Below are positions 11,480-20,377 of a stretch of 20,377 bases of DNA, piece by piece. Both the position numbers and the translations under genes were made by a program. Positions within the stretch are counted from its first letter, which is position 1, and each line of letters begins with the position of its first letter. The stretch is from Bacillota bacterium. GTDB taxonomy: Bacteria > Bacillota > Bacilli > Alicyclobacillales > SLC66. The stretch lies in the NCBI GenBank assembly GCA_021846145.1, contig JAJZCJ010000020.1:1-20377 (forward strand). The letters are read 5' to 3'. The notes under the pieces were generated by a model. It saw nothing but the letters and a program-made list of their open reading frames with translations, was not told the origin of the DNA and did not search any database.

Positions 11480-14400
11480 ATGAAATTCAAAAATATTCGG
11501 ATTGGTCTTTTATATAAATTTATCGGTGTCACACTGATACCTGTTATTATTCTATTCTTTTCAGCAGTTTTTGTTTTGCATGATGTTCAAGTCTCCTCCC
11601 ATGACTTTGCCATAGAATCACAATCCTATAGTCCCATGATGCTCCAATCAGAACAAATTTTGCGCCGATTTTATCGTTGGGATGATGACTTAAACATGGC
11701 CGTGCTAGCCGCAATGGATCATCGTGAAACCATGGTGGCTCCGCAAATTGCAGACGCGTTACAATCACAACGAGAGGTATATGCTGATTTATTGACCGCC
11801 CCAAAACTTGGTATGCCATCTAGTGACTATCACCGACTTACCCGCGAACTAGGAATTTATGCTAATTATTCAAAGCATGTCATTCAGGCCATTCATGCTG
11901 GCAATTTACGCGCTGCCATCACCACACAATTAGTAACTAATGCAAATATTTCCACGACGCTCACTAATGATTTAACCCACATCAAAAATTACTATCACAA
12001 AAAATACCAGACTATTCATCAATTACTTAACCAATCCATGACGGCACTACGTTACACATTGTACATTGCTTCAGTGCTGGCGCTGTTCTTATCAATAACC
12101 GTTGCCATTTTGCTGGCAAATAATCTAGTAAAACAAGTACAACGTCTCATTTTTTCACTCATGCGTGTGGCTAAAGGGGATCGACAATTTGATGTGATAG
12201 GTAAATTATCTAACGATGAAATTGGTGATGCCTTTATCGCACTAAATAATACGATGGCTATGCTGCACAATGCAGAAATTAACTTGCAAGAACAACTTGA
12301 ATTCAGCCAATTACTGCTTGATTCTATTCCTGTGCCTGCCTTTTATAAAGGAGTAGACGGTCGTTTTTTGCATGTCAACCACGCATATGAAGTCTATCAT
12401 GGACTTTCTGAAAGTGAATTATTGAATAAGACTGTTTTTGATCTTGCCCCCACTTTGTCGGCAACTGAACATCACGCTAAAGATATGGAAATTATAGAAA
12501 AGCAAGGAACAGCGGTGTATGAATCTATGGCTTATGACGCACAGGGAATTCCCCATGACGTCATTTTTCATAAAGCGGTATTTACAAAACCGGATGGACA
12601 GATAGGCGGGATCATCGGCGTACTAATTGACATCAGCGAACACAAAGAGGCAGAACAACATATTCATTACCTGAACCAGATCTATATGACGCTCGCACAA
12701 ACCAATCAAATGATCGTCCGCTGCAAAGACGAAAACACATTATTTAATGAAGTTTGTCATATTGCCGTGGAATTTGGTGGCATGGAACTAGCGTGGATTG
12801 GTCGACCAGATGAAGCACACGGAGACATTCGCCCTGTAGCTACTGAAGGGGCTAATTTACCTTGGACAGAACTTAAATTTTCGTTGCGAGAAGATCAACC
12901 CGGTGGCATTGGCCTTGTGTCAACAGCGATCAGAGAAAATCACCCTGTGATTATTCAACGCTATCAAGAAGATGAACGCACTGCCATCTGGCGACACAAA
13001 GTCCAACAGTTTAATTTTAAGGCAGCTGCAGCATTCCCAATTGAAAAAGCGGGCAAAGTGTATGCAGCGTTAACCGTTTTCCATGCAAAACAAGATGTTT
13101 TTGATCAAAAGATGATTGCTTTGCTGACAGAAATGTGCATGGATATTGGGTTTGCATTAGATCAATTCGATATGGCAGCCAACCATGCGGCAGCAGAACA
13201 GCAGGTACACCTTTCTGCCCAAGTATTCGAGCAAAGTCATGAAGGCATCGCGATCACTGATAGCAACGGAACTATTCTAACGGTGAACAACGCGTTCACG
13301 GAGATCACAGGATACGGCGTTGACGAAGTGGTGGGAAGAACATCAGGACGCAAGAACATCGATTTCTATAGAGAGTTATTTTTTAATCATCATAATAATG
13401 GCCATTGGCAAGGTGAGGCCTGGAATCGAAGGCGTGATGGTAGCGAGTACTTGGAATGGCTATCCATCACCCAAGTACTTGACAATGATGGCAATGTGAC
13501 CAATTACATTGCTATTTTCACAGATATGACTGAACGAAAGCTCGCAGAACAAGCACTACTTGAGTCTGAGCGACGATGGAAAGATATTGTTGACTTCCTG
13601 CCTGACGCCACTTTTGTTATCGACAAGGATGCGAAAGTGATTGCTTGGAATCACGCCATGGAGGACATGACAGGAATACCGAAGCAAGACATGATGGGCA
13701 AAAACAATTATGAATACGCTATCCCTTTCTATGGTGAACGCCGCCCAATTTTAATTGACCTTGCATTAATTTTTGAAGACACACATGCAGAAAAATACGA
13801 TCATTTATGGCTGCAAGGAGATACACTTTTCGGAGAAACCATTGCCACCCATTTGCCATCTGGACAGGCCTATCTCAGCGCGACAGCTTCTCTTTTGAGA
13901 GATCCTGATGGTGAGGTAATCGCGGTAATTGAAAGCATACGCGACATCACAGAACAAAAAACGGCACAGGAACAAATTCAACATTTAGCCCATTTTGACT
14001 CATTAACGGGATTGCCCAATCGCTTGCTACTTGCCGATCGAGCAAAACAACTTATTAATTGGGCACAACGCAATGATAGTTCATTTTCCTTGATGTTTCT
14101 CGATCTTGATCATTTCAAAAATATTAATGACACACTCGGTCATGAAATTGGCGACATGCTATTGATAGAGGTGGCTAAGCGGCTTTCGTTCATACTCCGA
14201 GACCAGGATACTGTGTCACGTATTGGCGGGGATGAATTCATTATTCTTCTGCCTGATACTGAAGATGATCACGTTGCACATGTCGCGCAAAAAATAATCC
14301 ATATCATCTCTTTGCCTTATCAAATCGAAGGTTTCGATTTAACCACTACACCTTCCATTGGAATCGCGGTATATCCCGCAGATGGAGACAATTGGGAATT

Positions 14401-15283
14401 CCTATATAAACACGCGGATATCGCAATGTATCGCGTAAAAAACGACGGACGTAATGCCTATTGTTTCTTTACAACGGAGATGCAACAACATACAGATCGG
14501 CGTCTGCAACTTGAAAATGCGTTGCGCATGGCGATTGATAAAAATGAATTGCTCCTATATTACCAACCGATTATATCTTTAAAATTAAATACAGCAATTG
14601 GTGTGGAAGCATTGTTGCGCTGGCAACACCCCACTTTAGGCATGATATCTCCCACTGAATTTATACCAATTGCTGAAGATAGTGGGCTCATTATTCCTAT
14701 CGGCGAGTGGGTTCTGAAAACAGCCATTGCACAAATGAAACAATGGTTAGATGTTGGATTGCAGCTAAAGTCAATCGCAGTAAATTTATCTGCCTTACAA
14801 TTAAAACAAGCTAATTTTTCACAATTAGTGATCAACATGCTAGCGAATGAAAAATTATCAGCAAACTATCTAGAACTTGAAATCACTGAAACAATAGCAA
14901 TGAAAGAGCCAGAAAAGGCGATAAAGATCATGGGTCTATTGCATCAAAATGGCGTACGAATGTCCATTGACGACTTTGGCACTGGCTATTCTTCACTTGC
15001 CTACTTGAATCGATTTCCTATTGACAAACTAAAAATTGACCAGTCTTTCGTACGGGATATTGATACGGATGCTGATGACGAAGCGATAGTCAAAGCTGTC
15101 ATCAGCATGGCCAAGAGCCTGCGCATCACTACGATTGCAGAAGGCGTGGAAAGTGAGGAAGAATTGCAATTTTTACGGTTAAATGACTGTGATGAGGTAC
15201 AAGGCTATTATTTTAGTCGCCCTTTACCTGCAAATGAGCTACTTACTTGGATGCGCAAGACAAATGATAATGCCTTCACTTAG
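11480..15283 (+). CDS. membrane c-di-GMP cyclase/phosphodiesterase (HAMP-PAS-GAF-PAS-PAS-GGDEF-EAL)
   Basis: A 1267-residue membrane protein. Transmembrane helices at about 14-34 and 191-213 flank an extracytoplasmic helical sensor. Then come HAMP (about 214-266), PAS (about 275-388), GAF (about 410-562), PAS (about 577-690), PAS (about 694-828), GGDEF (about 834-998) and EAL (about 1008-1258). The cyclase site is intact (GGDEF 916-920), as is the inhibitory I-site RDQD (907-910). The phosphodiesterase site also looks complete: EAL 1043-1045, N1102, E1134, DDFGTGYSS from 1164, K1185, E1221 and Q1241. It can therefore in principle make and break c-di-GMP, switched by several sensors. The SD AGAGGGTG is 5 bases before the ATG. 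The gene ends overlapping the chemoreceptor stop on the other strand. Confidence 0.95.
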   Translation: MKFKNIRIGLLYKFIGVTLIPVIILFFSAVFVLHDVQVSSHDFAIESQSYSPMMLQSEQILRRFYRWDDDLNMAVLAAMDHRETMVAPQIADALQSQREVYADLLTAPKLGMPSSDYHRLTRELGIYANYSKHVIQAIHAGNLRAAITTQLVTNANISTTLTNDLTHIKNYYHKKYQTIHQLLNQSMTALRYTLYIASVLALFLSITVAILLANNLVKQVQRLIFSLMRVAKGDRQFDVIGKLSNDEIGDAFIALNNTMAMLHNAEINLQEQLEFSQLLLDSIPVPAFYKGVDGRFLHVNHAYEVYHGLSESELLNKTVFDLAPTLSATEHHAKDMEIIEKQGTAVYESMAYDAQGIPHDVIFHKAVFTKPDGQIGGIIGVLIDISEHKEAEQHIHYLNQIYMTLAQTNQMIVRCKDENTLFNEVCHIAVEFGGMELAWIGRPDEAHGDIRPVATEGANLPWTELKFSLREDQPGGIGLVSTAIRENHPVIIQRYQEDERTAIWRHKVQQFNFKAAAAFPIEKAGKVYAALTVFHAKQDVFDQKMIALLTEMCMDIGFALDQFDMAANHAAAEQQVHLSAQVFEQSHEGIAITDSNGTILTVNNAFTEITGYGVDEVVGRTSGRKNIDFYRELFFNHHNNGHWQGEAWNRRRDGSEYLEWLSITQVLDNDGNVTNYIAIFTDMTERKLAEQALLESERRWKDIVDFLPDATFVIDKDAKVIAWNHAMEDMTGIPKQDMMGKNNYEYAIPFYGERRPILIDLALIFEDTHAEKYDHLWLQGDTLFGETIATHLPSGQAYLSATASLLRDPDGEVIAVIESIRDITEQKTAQEQIQHLAHFDSLTGLPNRLLLADRAKQLINWAQRNDSSFSLMFLDLDHFKNINDTLGHEIGDMLLIEVAKRLSFILRDQDTVSRIGGDEFIILLPDTEDDHVAHVAQKIIHIISLPYQIEGFDLTTTPSIGIAVYPADGDNWEFLYKHADIAMYRVKNDGRNAYCFFTTEMQQHTDRRLQLENALRMAIDKNELLLYYQPIISLKLNTAIGVEALLRWQHPTLGMISPTEFIPIAEDSGLIIPIGEWVLKTAIAQMKQWLDVGLQLKSIAVNLSALQLKQANFSQLVINMLANEKLSANYLELEITETIAMKEPEKAIKIMGLLHQNGVRMSIDDFGTGYSSLAYLNRFPIDKLKIDQSFVRDIDTDADDEAIVKAVISMAKSLRITTIAEGVESEEELQFLRLNDCDEVQGYYFSRPLPANELLTWMRKTNDNAFT

Positions 15284-16986
15284 CCAGTCGTGACTGCTGT
15301 CTCTATTTTCGTATTAAATACCCCAACTACCGTCTGAAGATTCTGTGCTAATTGAGTTAAGGAATTAGCTGAGAGAGCTATTTCCTCCATGGCTACTAAT
15401 TGTTCTTCTGCCGATGCAGCCACATTTTGCACTTCTTCGGATGCTTTTTCAGCAATATCTGTCATGCTTTCAAACGAATTATTCAATTCATGAATATCTG
15501 CATTGATTTGCAACGTTTGCGCAGATACACTTTGAATCTGCAATGCTATCTGTTTTGCAGACTCTCTAATTTCATCGAAAGAATATATCGCTTGTTGAAC
15601 AATATTCACCCCGCTAAGTGTTTCTGCCGTAACGTTATCCATAGATGTAACTGCTTTAACTGTCACTTCTCTGATACTATTTACTACATGAATGATTTCT
15701 TTAGCAGAATCCGCTGAACTGATGGCTAATTTTCGCACTTCATCGGCCACCACAGCAAATCCATTGCCATGATCACCCGCACGTGCTGCTTCAATGGTGG
15801 CATTAATGGCAAGTAAATTGGTCTCTTCAGCAATATTGGTGATTACTGCCACCATTTTTTTAATTTGATCAGATTGATCTTTTAATTCAATAATCATGTT
15901 AGAAGTAGTATCAACGGAATGATGAATTGAATCAATTTGCTTCATCGTTTGATGCACGATATCATTCCCACGTTCCGCCACTTGCGCTGTCAATACCGAA
16001 AACTGGCTCAATTCAGAGGAAGATTGGGCGATTTTGTGCACTTTATTGCCTACTTCACCCATGACGTCGGTGCTTCTCTTAGTACCATTACGCTGATCCT
16101 CTGTTCCATCAGCAAGCTGTTGCATGGAAGCCGCGATTTGATTCGTAGCTTTGGTGGTATCGTCTGCAATAATGTTAAGTTCTTCAGAAGTACTAGCCAC
16201 TTTTTCAACGGTGCTCTCAACCCCCGCGATTAAATGCCGAAGTCTCTCTACCATTGTATTCATAGCGAGGATGACATCACCTAATTCGTCATTTGTTTTA
16301 GGAACTATTTTTTCGACTGTCAAATCCCCATCAGCAACACGAAGTGCGACACTACGCACTAATTTTGCAGTAGTACTTATCTGGTTTGATAAAATCCATG
16401 CAATTAATATTCCGATCACAGTAGCCAAAATTGCAATACTTCCATTGATCAAAGTAACGCGTTGCGTTTGCAAAGCTAGACTGTTAGTCAAAACTTTATT
16501 TTGATTAATGCGATTATCTGTATAACTAATTAAAGATGATATGACAGGTTCCAAAGGAACTTGCGTATACATACCTTGTGCCTGTTTAATATGTCCAGAT
16601 CGAAAGATCTGGAAAATTACATTGTTATCACTTTGATATAATTGCCACTCCACATTAAAACTTGCTAATGCCGAATAGTCTGATAACCCCTTTGATAGAT
16701 TATCTAGCGACTTCAAATCATTACTCACATGGGATACATTAGCCAAATATTCACTATAGAGTACTTTCTGTTTACTTAGATCAGTAGAAATAAGATACCA
16801 AGCACCATTATCATCAGCAGAGCGTACTTCATAATCAATTTGCTGTACATATGACAGTCTTTGGTTGTTTAATAAAATATTATCAGTCACATTTTTAATT
16901 TGTTGTGTTAGAGAGTAGTTAACCACAATTGATACAAAAAATAATGCCACTACTATTACAAAAGATAAAAGCAATTTAATTCTCAT
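15280..16986 (-). CDS. methyl-accepting chemotaxis protein
   Basis: About 568 residues: transmembrane helix 1 near the N-terminus, a four-helix-bundle-like extracellular sensor of about 150 residues, helix 2 (ORF residues 190-211), HAMP to about 260, then the long coiled-coil signalling domain. The highly conserved tip reads [18 protein letters not shown], followed by [15 protein letters not shown], which binds CheA and CheW. No CheR-tethering pentapeptide is seen at the C-terminus. The frame opens at a GTG at 17019. The ATG at 16986 has SD GAGG 6 bases away and gives a typical MRIKLLLSF start, so it is preferred. A TTG at 17010 behind AGAGGGTG is an alternative. A possible -10 (TATAAC) lies at 17039-17034; no sigma-D motif was found. 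It implies a flagellated cell. Confidence 0.93.
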   Translation of the reverse strand: MRIKLLLSFVIVVALFFVSIVVNYSLTQQIKNVTDNILLNNQRLSYVQQIDYEVRSADDNGAWYLISTDLSKQKVLYSEYLANVSHVSNDLKSLDNLSKGLSDYSALASFNVEWQLYQSDNNVIFQIFRSGHIKQAQGMYTQVPLEPVISSLISYTDNRINQNKVLTNSLALQTQRVTLINGSIAILATVIGILIAWILSNQISTTAKLVRSVALRVADGDLTVEKIVPKTNDELGDVILAMNTMVERLRHLIAGVESTVEKVASTSEELNIIADDTTKATNQIAASMQQLADGTEDQRNGTKRSTDVMGEVGNKVHKIAQSSSELSQFSVLTAQVAERGNDIVHQTMKQIDSIHHSVDTTSNMIIELKDQSDQIKKMVAVITNIAEETNLLAINATIEAARAGDHGNGFAVVADEVRKLAISSADSAKEIIHVVNSIREVTVKAVTSMDNVTAETLSGVNIVQQAIYSFDEIRESAKQIALQIQSVSAQTLQINADIHELNNSFESMTDIAEKASEEVQNVAASAEEQLVAMEEIALSANSLTQLAQNLQTVVGVFNTKIETAVTTG

Positions 16987-17102
16987 ATTAATCCTCAGTT
17001 TACTATACAAATAGTGCACCCTCTCACATCATCGTTATAAATTAATTACACGACAGTCGAAATGGAACAGTAAGATAGCTACTATGGCACGCTTGTAAAG
17101 AT

Positions 17103-17136
17103 GTATCCACGATGAGAAATTGCCTATCGTGGATAC
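17103..17136 (-). terminator. 11-bp hairpin at the end of the SDR gene
   Basis: GTATCCACGAT and ATCGTGGATAC (17103-17113 and 17126-17136) pair perfectly with a 12-base loop. On the minus strand the first arm contains the last codons and part of the stop of the SDR gene, and the bases after the second arm read ATCTTTACA, a poor U-tract. Probably the end of the TRAP-SDR transcript. Confidence 0.6.
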
Positions 17137-18143
17137 AGATTCCCCGCCTGCGATATCCATTCTTGGTGCAATTCAACGAGTTTATCCTCTAACTTATTTT
17201 TTGCTGAATCCACCGCATGATGCGCTTCTTCATACCAATGTACAATAGACTTTAGCCCTTGCTCTAAAGAGATTGTCGACTGAAAATTGGGTACATCTTG
17301 GCTAAATTTCCGACAGTCAAATACACTTGGATATTTTTTCTCATCATCAATATGACCGAAAAGCTGCGGTGCCACTGCGGTTAGCATCTGGGTCGAAATA
17401 TGCACAATATTAGGCTCAACACCTACAATTCGACCGAACTCAAGATATAGATCCTCCCAATAATGCAGATCTCCATTCGTGACGTGATAGGCTTGCCCAT
17501 AAGTCGCAGGATTGCCCATGGAAAAAACAAACGCTTTGGCCAAATCTGCTGCGAACGTAAAGTTCCATGGTGTCGTTCCATCTCCGAACATCACTAATGG
17601 CTTACCTTTTCGAATTCGATCAACAATTCCGAAATTCTGCCGTAATACGCCTATGTTTTCTGATCCAATTCCAAAAGTCAGCGATGGCCGAATAATCGTT
17701 ATCGGAAGGCTGCGTTCTCGGATTTCGTTATGCAGGTAACGTTCCATTTCGGCTTTTTGATAACCATACATGAAGGTTGGTTGATCAATTAAGGATTCCT
17801 GCGCCTCAATTGTTGGAATACTACGAAATGGTCTTTGATAGGCAGCTACACTAGAACATACAATCAATTGTTCTGTACGTTCGCCAAAAATTCGCACTGT
17901 TGTTTGCGCATCTTGCTGGTTGAATCCAATCATGTCCATAACCACATCGAATTTCTGACTTTTCATTTGCGTTTCAAATTGTTCCAGGTGGTGTCTATCG
18001 CCGATGATATGTTCGACCTCACCAGCATGGGAAACCATTTTATTGCCACGATTAAATATCACCACTTCGTGTTGGTCAAGCAACAATTGCTGTACAATTG
18101 CTCTACTAATTACACCAGTGCCACCTAATAAAAGTACTCTCAT
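17124..18143 (-). CDS. extended SDR, NAD-dependent epimerase/dehydratase-like
   Basis: About 339 residues. An N-terminal Rossmann fold begins at once (MRVLLLGGTGVIS, with Ser in place of the last Gly of the usual pattern). The catalytic region has VCSSVAAY and a YGYQK motif (YxxxK, about 126-130), then IIRPSLTFG, GDGTTPWNF and FAADLAKA segments typical of nucleotide-sugar and sugar-acid extended SDRs. The last 35 residues form a charged helix. The start is ATG 18143 (GTG 18146 also possible) behind AGGAGGG, which overlaps the dctM stop. As the last gene of a TRAP operon it probably acts on the imported acid or a derivative. The substrate is not readable. Confidence 0.85.
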   Translation of the reverse strand: MRVLLLGGTGVISRAIVQQLLLDQHEVVIFNRGNKMVSHAGEVEHIIGDRHHLEQFETQMKSQKFDVVMDMIGFNQQDAQTTVRIFGERTEQLIVCSSVAAYQRPFRSIPTIEAQESLIDQPTFMYGYQKAEMERYLHNEIRERSLPITIIRPSLTFGIGSENIGVLRQNFGIVDRIRKGKPLVMFGDGTTPWNFTFAADLAKAFVFSMGNPATYGQAYHVTNGDLHYWEDLYLEFGRIVGVEPNIVHISTQMLTAVAPQLFGHIDDEKKYPSVFDCRKFSQDVPNFQSTISLEQGLKSIVHWYEEAHHAVDSAKNKLEDKLVELHQEWISQAGNLYPR

Positions 18144-18157
18144 CACTTAATTCCCTC

Positions 18158-19447
18158 CTAATGAACTACAAGGCTTGGCAACCATAATGTCAGACCAGGG
18201 ATATATGTGATTAGCATCAAAACAATAAACAACACACCCAAAAACGGCAACATCGCCATGGTTACCTTTTCAATCGAAATTTCACCAATGGAAGCACCGA
18301 CAAACAATGCACTCCCGACAGGAGGATGAACTAATCCAATTCCGCAAGCAAGCATCAAAATAATACCGAATTGAATAGGACTCATACCAAGTTGTGTGAC
18401 TATGGGGAGGAGAGTCGGCGTTGCAATTAGAATTAATGGAGCCATATCCATCACAATGCCAAGTACTAGAATAAGCAAATCAATGATTAGGAACAGGACA
18501 TATCTGTTATTTGAAATACTTAACAGCGCACGCATCATTAACTCAGGAATTTGCAGATAAGATAGAAACCATGCAAAAGCACTGGAGGCGGAAATAAGGA
18601 ACAAAACAGCAGAAAGTTTGATGAACGTATTGGTAAAAATAAGGTGTGCACGTCTTAGCGGTATGTCTCTAAACACCACAAAAACTAATATAAACGCGTA
18701 AACCACCGCAATAGAAGCTGATTCATTGGCAGTAAATATCCCCCCAAGAATCCCCCCGAGAATAATAAACGCTGTAGTAATACTTAAGAAGCCACTCCAT
18801 ATAATTTTAGTCCACAACGCTTTGGGAATAGATGTACCCTTAGGATATTTCCGCAAAACAGCCATCACATAGCTAAGAATCATTACTGCTATCATCAAAA
18901 CCACGCCAGGCACCACTCCTGCAGCAAATAACGAGGTGATGGAAACCCCACCTGCAGCCAATGCATATAGAATAATATTATGGCTTGGGGGTACAAGCAC
19001 ACCTTGAATGGAAGAAGTAATAGTAACCGCTACAGAGTAATCTTGGTCGTACCCTTTTTGGCGCATCATGGGAATCATGATAGAACCAATGGAAGACGCA
19101 TCTGCTACAGATGAACCAGTTATTCCACCAAAAAACATGCTCGACACCACATTAACTAAAGCGAGTCCACCACTAAACTTACCTACGAGCAAATTGGACA
19201 AATCAATAATTCGTTTTGAAATTCCGCCTTCGCCCATGATTTCACCTGCGAGTATAAAAAGCGGAATGGCCATCAGTGAAAACGAGTTTAAGCCATTAAG
19301 CATTTGCTGCGCCACCACTTCCAGTGGAACATTCAAATACCAACCAGTCACAAACGATGAAACAACTAAACTCAATGCAACTGGCATACGTAAAACAACT
19401 AATAAAACAAACGAACCCAAGAGAATCAGCGTAGCAATAGTCATCAT
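18158..19447 (-). CDS. dctM: TRAP transporter large permease DctM
   Basis: A 429-residue polytopic membrane protein of the DctM/SiaM class, normal length, with about 12 hydrophobic segments. Typical motifs are RMPVALSLV near the start, PLFILAGEIMGEGGIS, the SSMFFGGITGSSVADASSIG stretch (substrate/Na+ region) with IPMM after it, VPPSHNIILYA, and GIGLVHPPVGSALFVG near the end. It forms the Na+-coupled permease with DctQ. Its ATG overlaps the dctQ stop by four bases (ATGA), and SD AGAGGA lies 9 bases upstream inside dctQ. The next gene, the SDR, has its SD overlapping the dctM stop. Confidence 0.95.
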   Translation of the reverse strand: MMTIATLILLGSFVLLVVLRMPVALSLVVSSFVTGWYLNVPLEVVAQQMLNGLNSFSLMAIPLFILAGEIMGEGGISKRIIDLSNLLVGKFSGGLALVNVVSSMFFGGITGSSVADASSIGSIMIPMMRQKGYDQDYSVAVTITSSIQGVLVPPSHNIILYALAAGGVSITSLFAAGVVPGVVLMIAVMILSYVMAVLRKYPKGTSIPKALWTKIIWSGFLSITTAFIILGGILGGIFTANESASIAVVYAFILVFVVFRDIPLRRAHLIFTNTFIKLSAVLFLISASSAFAWFLSYLQIPELMMRALLSISNNRYVLFLIIDLLILVLGIVMDMAPLILIATPTLLPIVTQLGMSPIQFGIILMLACGIGLVHPPVGSALFVGASIGEISIEKVTMAMLPFLGVLFIVLMLITYIPGLTLWLPSLVVH

Positions 19448-19920
19448 ATCCGTTCGTCCTCTCGACTAAATAAATAAACAGATCCATAGATTACCGTGAT
19501 GATACCTGCGATCGGAATGATTAAATACTGTACGCCTTGTGGTAATCCAGTGACAGGCAAATACGAAGACCAAGTCAACACCACAAACTGATACCCTTCT
19601 ACTACGAGTAATATTCCGAAAGAAACAATCAATAAATAGGTTAGTTTATTGAGCAAAATTTGGATTCTTTTTGGGAATCGACTAGTAAAGATGGTAACCT
19701 TTAGATGCGAAAGCCGACGAAAGCCAATCACAATGCTTAAAAACCCAAACCACATCATAAGTAGTAGAACAATCTCTTGTGTCCATGCCGGTGTATTCTG
19801 AAATACATACCGTGTAAACACTTGCATGAAAACGATGGCTACCATTGCCACCATGAGATAGGCACCCATCCACTCGACAATATGGTCGATGACACGAATA
19901 AACTTACTATTTATTCCCAT
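19444..19920 (-). CDS. dctQ: TRAP transporter small permease DctQ
   Basis: About 158 residues with four transmembrane helices. It has DctQ landmarks: an early VFMQVFTRYVFQNTPAWTQEI segment, then LLLMMWFGFLSIVIGFRR with the following HLKVTIF, and a C-terminal VYLFSREDE. The open frame extends to 20019, but the ATG at 19920 has a strong SD (TGGAGGGA, 5 bases) and gives a normal-length protein, whereas the extra 33 residues would cover the dctP-dctQ hairpin. The membrane partner of DctM. Confidence 0.92.
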   Translation of the reverse strand: MGINSKFIRVIDHIVEWMGAYLMVAMVAIVFMQVFTRYVFQNTPAWTQEIVLLLMMWFGFLSIVIGFRRLSHLKVTIFTSRFPKRIQILLNKLTYLLIVSFGILLVVEGYQFVVLTWSSYLPVTGLPQGVQYLIIPIAGIITVIYGSVYLFSREDERI

Positions 19921-19969
19921 TGCTATCCCTCCACTAGCGTAGAGCCGAATTTTAGCACCTAACATGCAT

Positions 19970-20006
19970 CTGAGCCGTTGAGACATCAAAACTCCCAACG
20001 GCTCAG
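19970..20006 (-). terminator. intercistronic hairpin between dctP and dctQ
   Basis: CTGAGCCGTTG and CAACGGCTCAG (19970-19980 and 19996-20006) form a perfect 11-bp stem with a 15-base loop, 18 bases after the dctP stop on the minus strand. No U-run follows. It is probably a partial terminator or 3'-end stabiliser that makes dctP mRNA more abundant than dctQM. Confidence 0.6.
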
Positions 20007-20024
20007 GTTCCAACACCACTGATT

Positions 20025-20377
20025 TTATTTTGTCGCTTGAATTGCTTTAATTAGTCCTTTAAACTGAGCGCCGTATTTTTGATACATAGGCTGTACAGCC
20101 TTTCGCCAGACTGCGATATTCACTTTAGTAATTACATTTCCGTTCGCTTTGATTGCTTTTAGCGACTGTTGTTCAAGCGCATTCCAAGCGCGCCGTTCGA
20201 CGAGTTGAGAATAGGCAGCCGCCTTCATGACGATCTTTTGATCCGCGGGTGAAAGCTTATTCCAAGTTTTTAAGCTGGCCAACAACACCTCTGGATTTCT
20301 TGTGTGCTCATCCAGTGTGAGATATTTCGCCACTTTGTAATGATTGGTTGTGTAGTAACTAGGAAGATTATTTTCCG
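20025..20377 (-). CDS. dctP: TRAP transporter solute-binding protein DctP, 5' part outside window
   Basis: The last 117 or so residues of a DctP-family periplasmic-type binding protein. The frame is open to the window edge, so the GTG at 20333 is not the true start. Diagnostic C-terminal features are ENNLPSYYTTNHYKVAKYLT (the usual E/N..SY..T.HY.V.. region), then WNKLSPADQKIVMKAA, a Glu/Gln-rich helix, and a conserved-type WRKAVQPMYQKYG before the end. It captures the substrate outside the cell and delivers it to DctQM. The signal peptide and most ligand contacts (including the usual Arg) lie upstream and cannot be judged. Confidence 0.9.
   Translation of the reverse strand, partial: ENNLPSYYTTNHYKVAKYLTLDEHTRNPEVLLASLKTWNKLSPADQKIVMKAAAYSQLVERRAWNALEQQSLKAIKANGNVITKVNIAVWRKAVQPMYQKYGAQFKGLIKAIQATK

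Noticed and set aside
17020..17102. Sigma-D (flagellar) promoter for the chemoreceptor
   Set aside because: No TAAA-N15-CCGATAT-like sequence on the minus strand, only a generic TATAAC -10 candidate with a weak -35.
1..20377. CRISPR arrays, tRNA/rRNA genes, insertion sequences, prophage or toxin-antitoxin genes
   Set aside because: No regularly spaced repeats, no cloverleaf or rRNA-like segments, no transposase or integrase motifs and no flanking direct repeats were seen by eye; a tRNAscan or ISfinder search would settle it.

Overview
This window reads as chromosome from a motile, probably spore-forming member of the Bacillota (Bacilli). The signs are a YpiB-type UPF0302/IDEAL protein, a YmcA-type regulator, DUF1292 and DUF3055-like proteins, YjcZ-like small membrane proteins, purine-rich Shine-Dalgarno (SD) sites with frequent TTG/GTG starts, and a Gram-positive-style BirA/BioY/ECF set. 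The exact genus cannot be fixed from the sequence. An Alicyclobacillus-like lineage is a guess. I see no rRNA, tRNA, CRISPR array, insertion sequence or phage gene.

Layout. 1-2400 holds small housekeeping or unknown genes: the 3' end of a ypiB-like gene, a DUF3055-like gene, a minus-strand pair made of a 40-residue membrane protein and a DUF1292-like protein, a two-helix membrane protein, a short cysteine-free YmcA homologue, and a DUF1292 protein with a His/Asp-rich head. 2412-6640 is a biotin locus. birA and bioY run left, and an ECF energising module (ecfA1 plus a fused ecfA2-ecfT) runs right. Between them is a clear BirA operator flanked by two candidate promoters that face each other across it. 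6650-9391 is a minus-strand response regulator, histidine kinase and DUF2225 operon. 9527-11349 is a CPA2-type cation antiporter with a C-terminal RCK_C domain, possibly read from a near-leaderless mRNA, followed by two paralogous YjcZ-like micro-proteins. 11480-16986 is a 1267-residue membrane c-di-GMP enzyme (HAMP, PAS, GAF, PAS, PAS, GGDEF, EAL, with both active sites apparently intact). It meets a methyl-accepting chemotaxis receptor head-on with overlapping stop codons. 17124-20377 is a minus-strand TRAP transporter operon (dctP, truncated by the window end, then dctQ and dctM) followed by an extended-SDR sugar epimerase/dehydratase-like gene.

How the genes work together. BirA senses biotin as biotinyl-AMP and should shut off both bioY-birA and the ECF module through the shared operator. 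The two arms together would make one self-contained biotin uptake system. The two-component pair and the antiporter are divergently arranged and may share control. The GGDEF-EAL protein and chemoreceptor are both motility/lifestyle inputs. The TRAP-SDR operon looks like uptake plus first-step oxidation or epimerisation of an organic or sugar acid, with an intercistronic hairpin that could keep the binding protein mRNA abundant.

The points I rate highest are the face-to-face bio promoters, the EcfA2-EcfT fusion with an apparently degenerate composite ATPase site, the His-rich DUF1292 protein with a palindrome over its -10, and the very small genes that ordinary ORF cut-offs miss.
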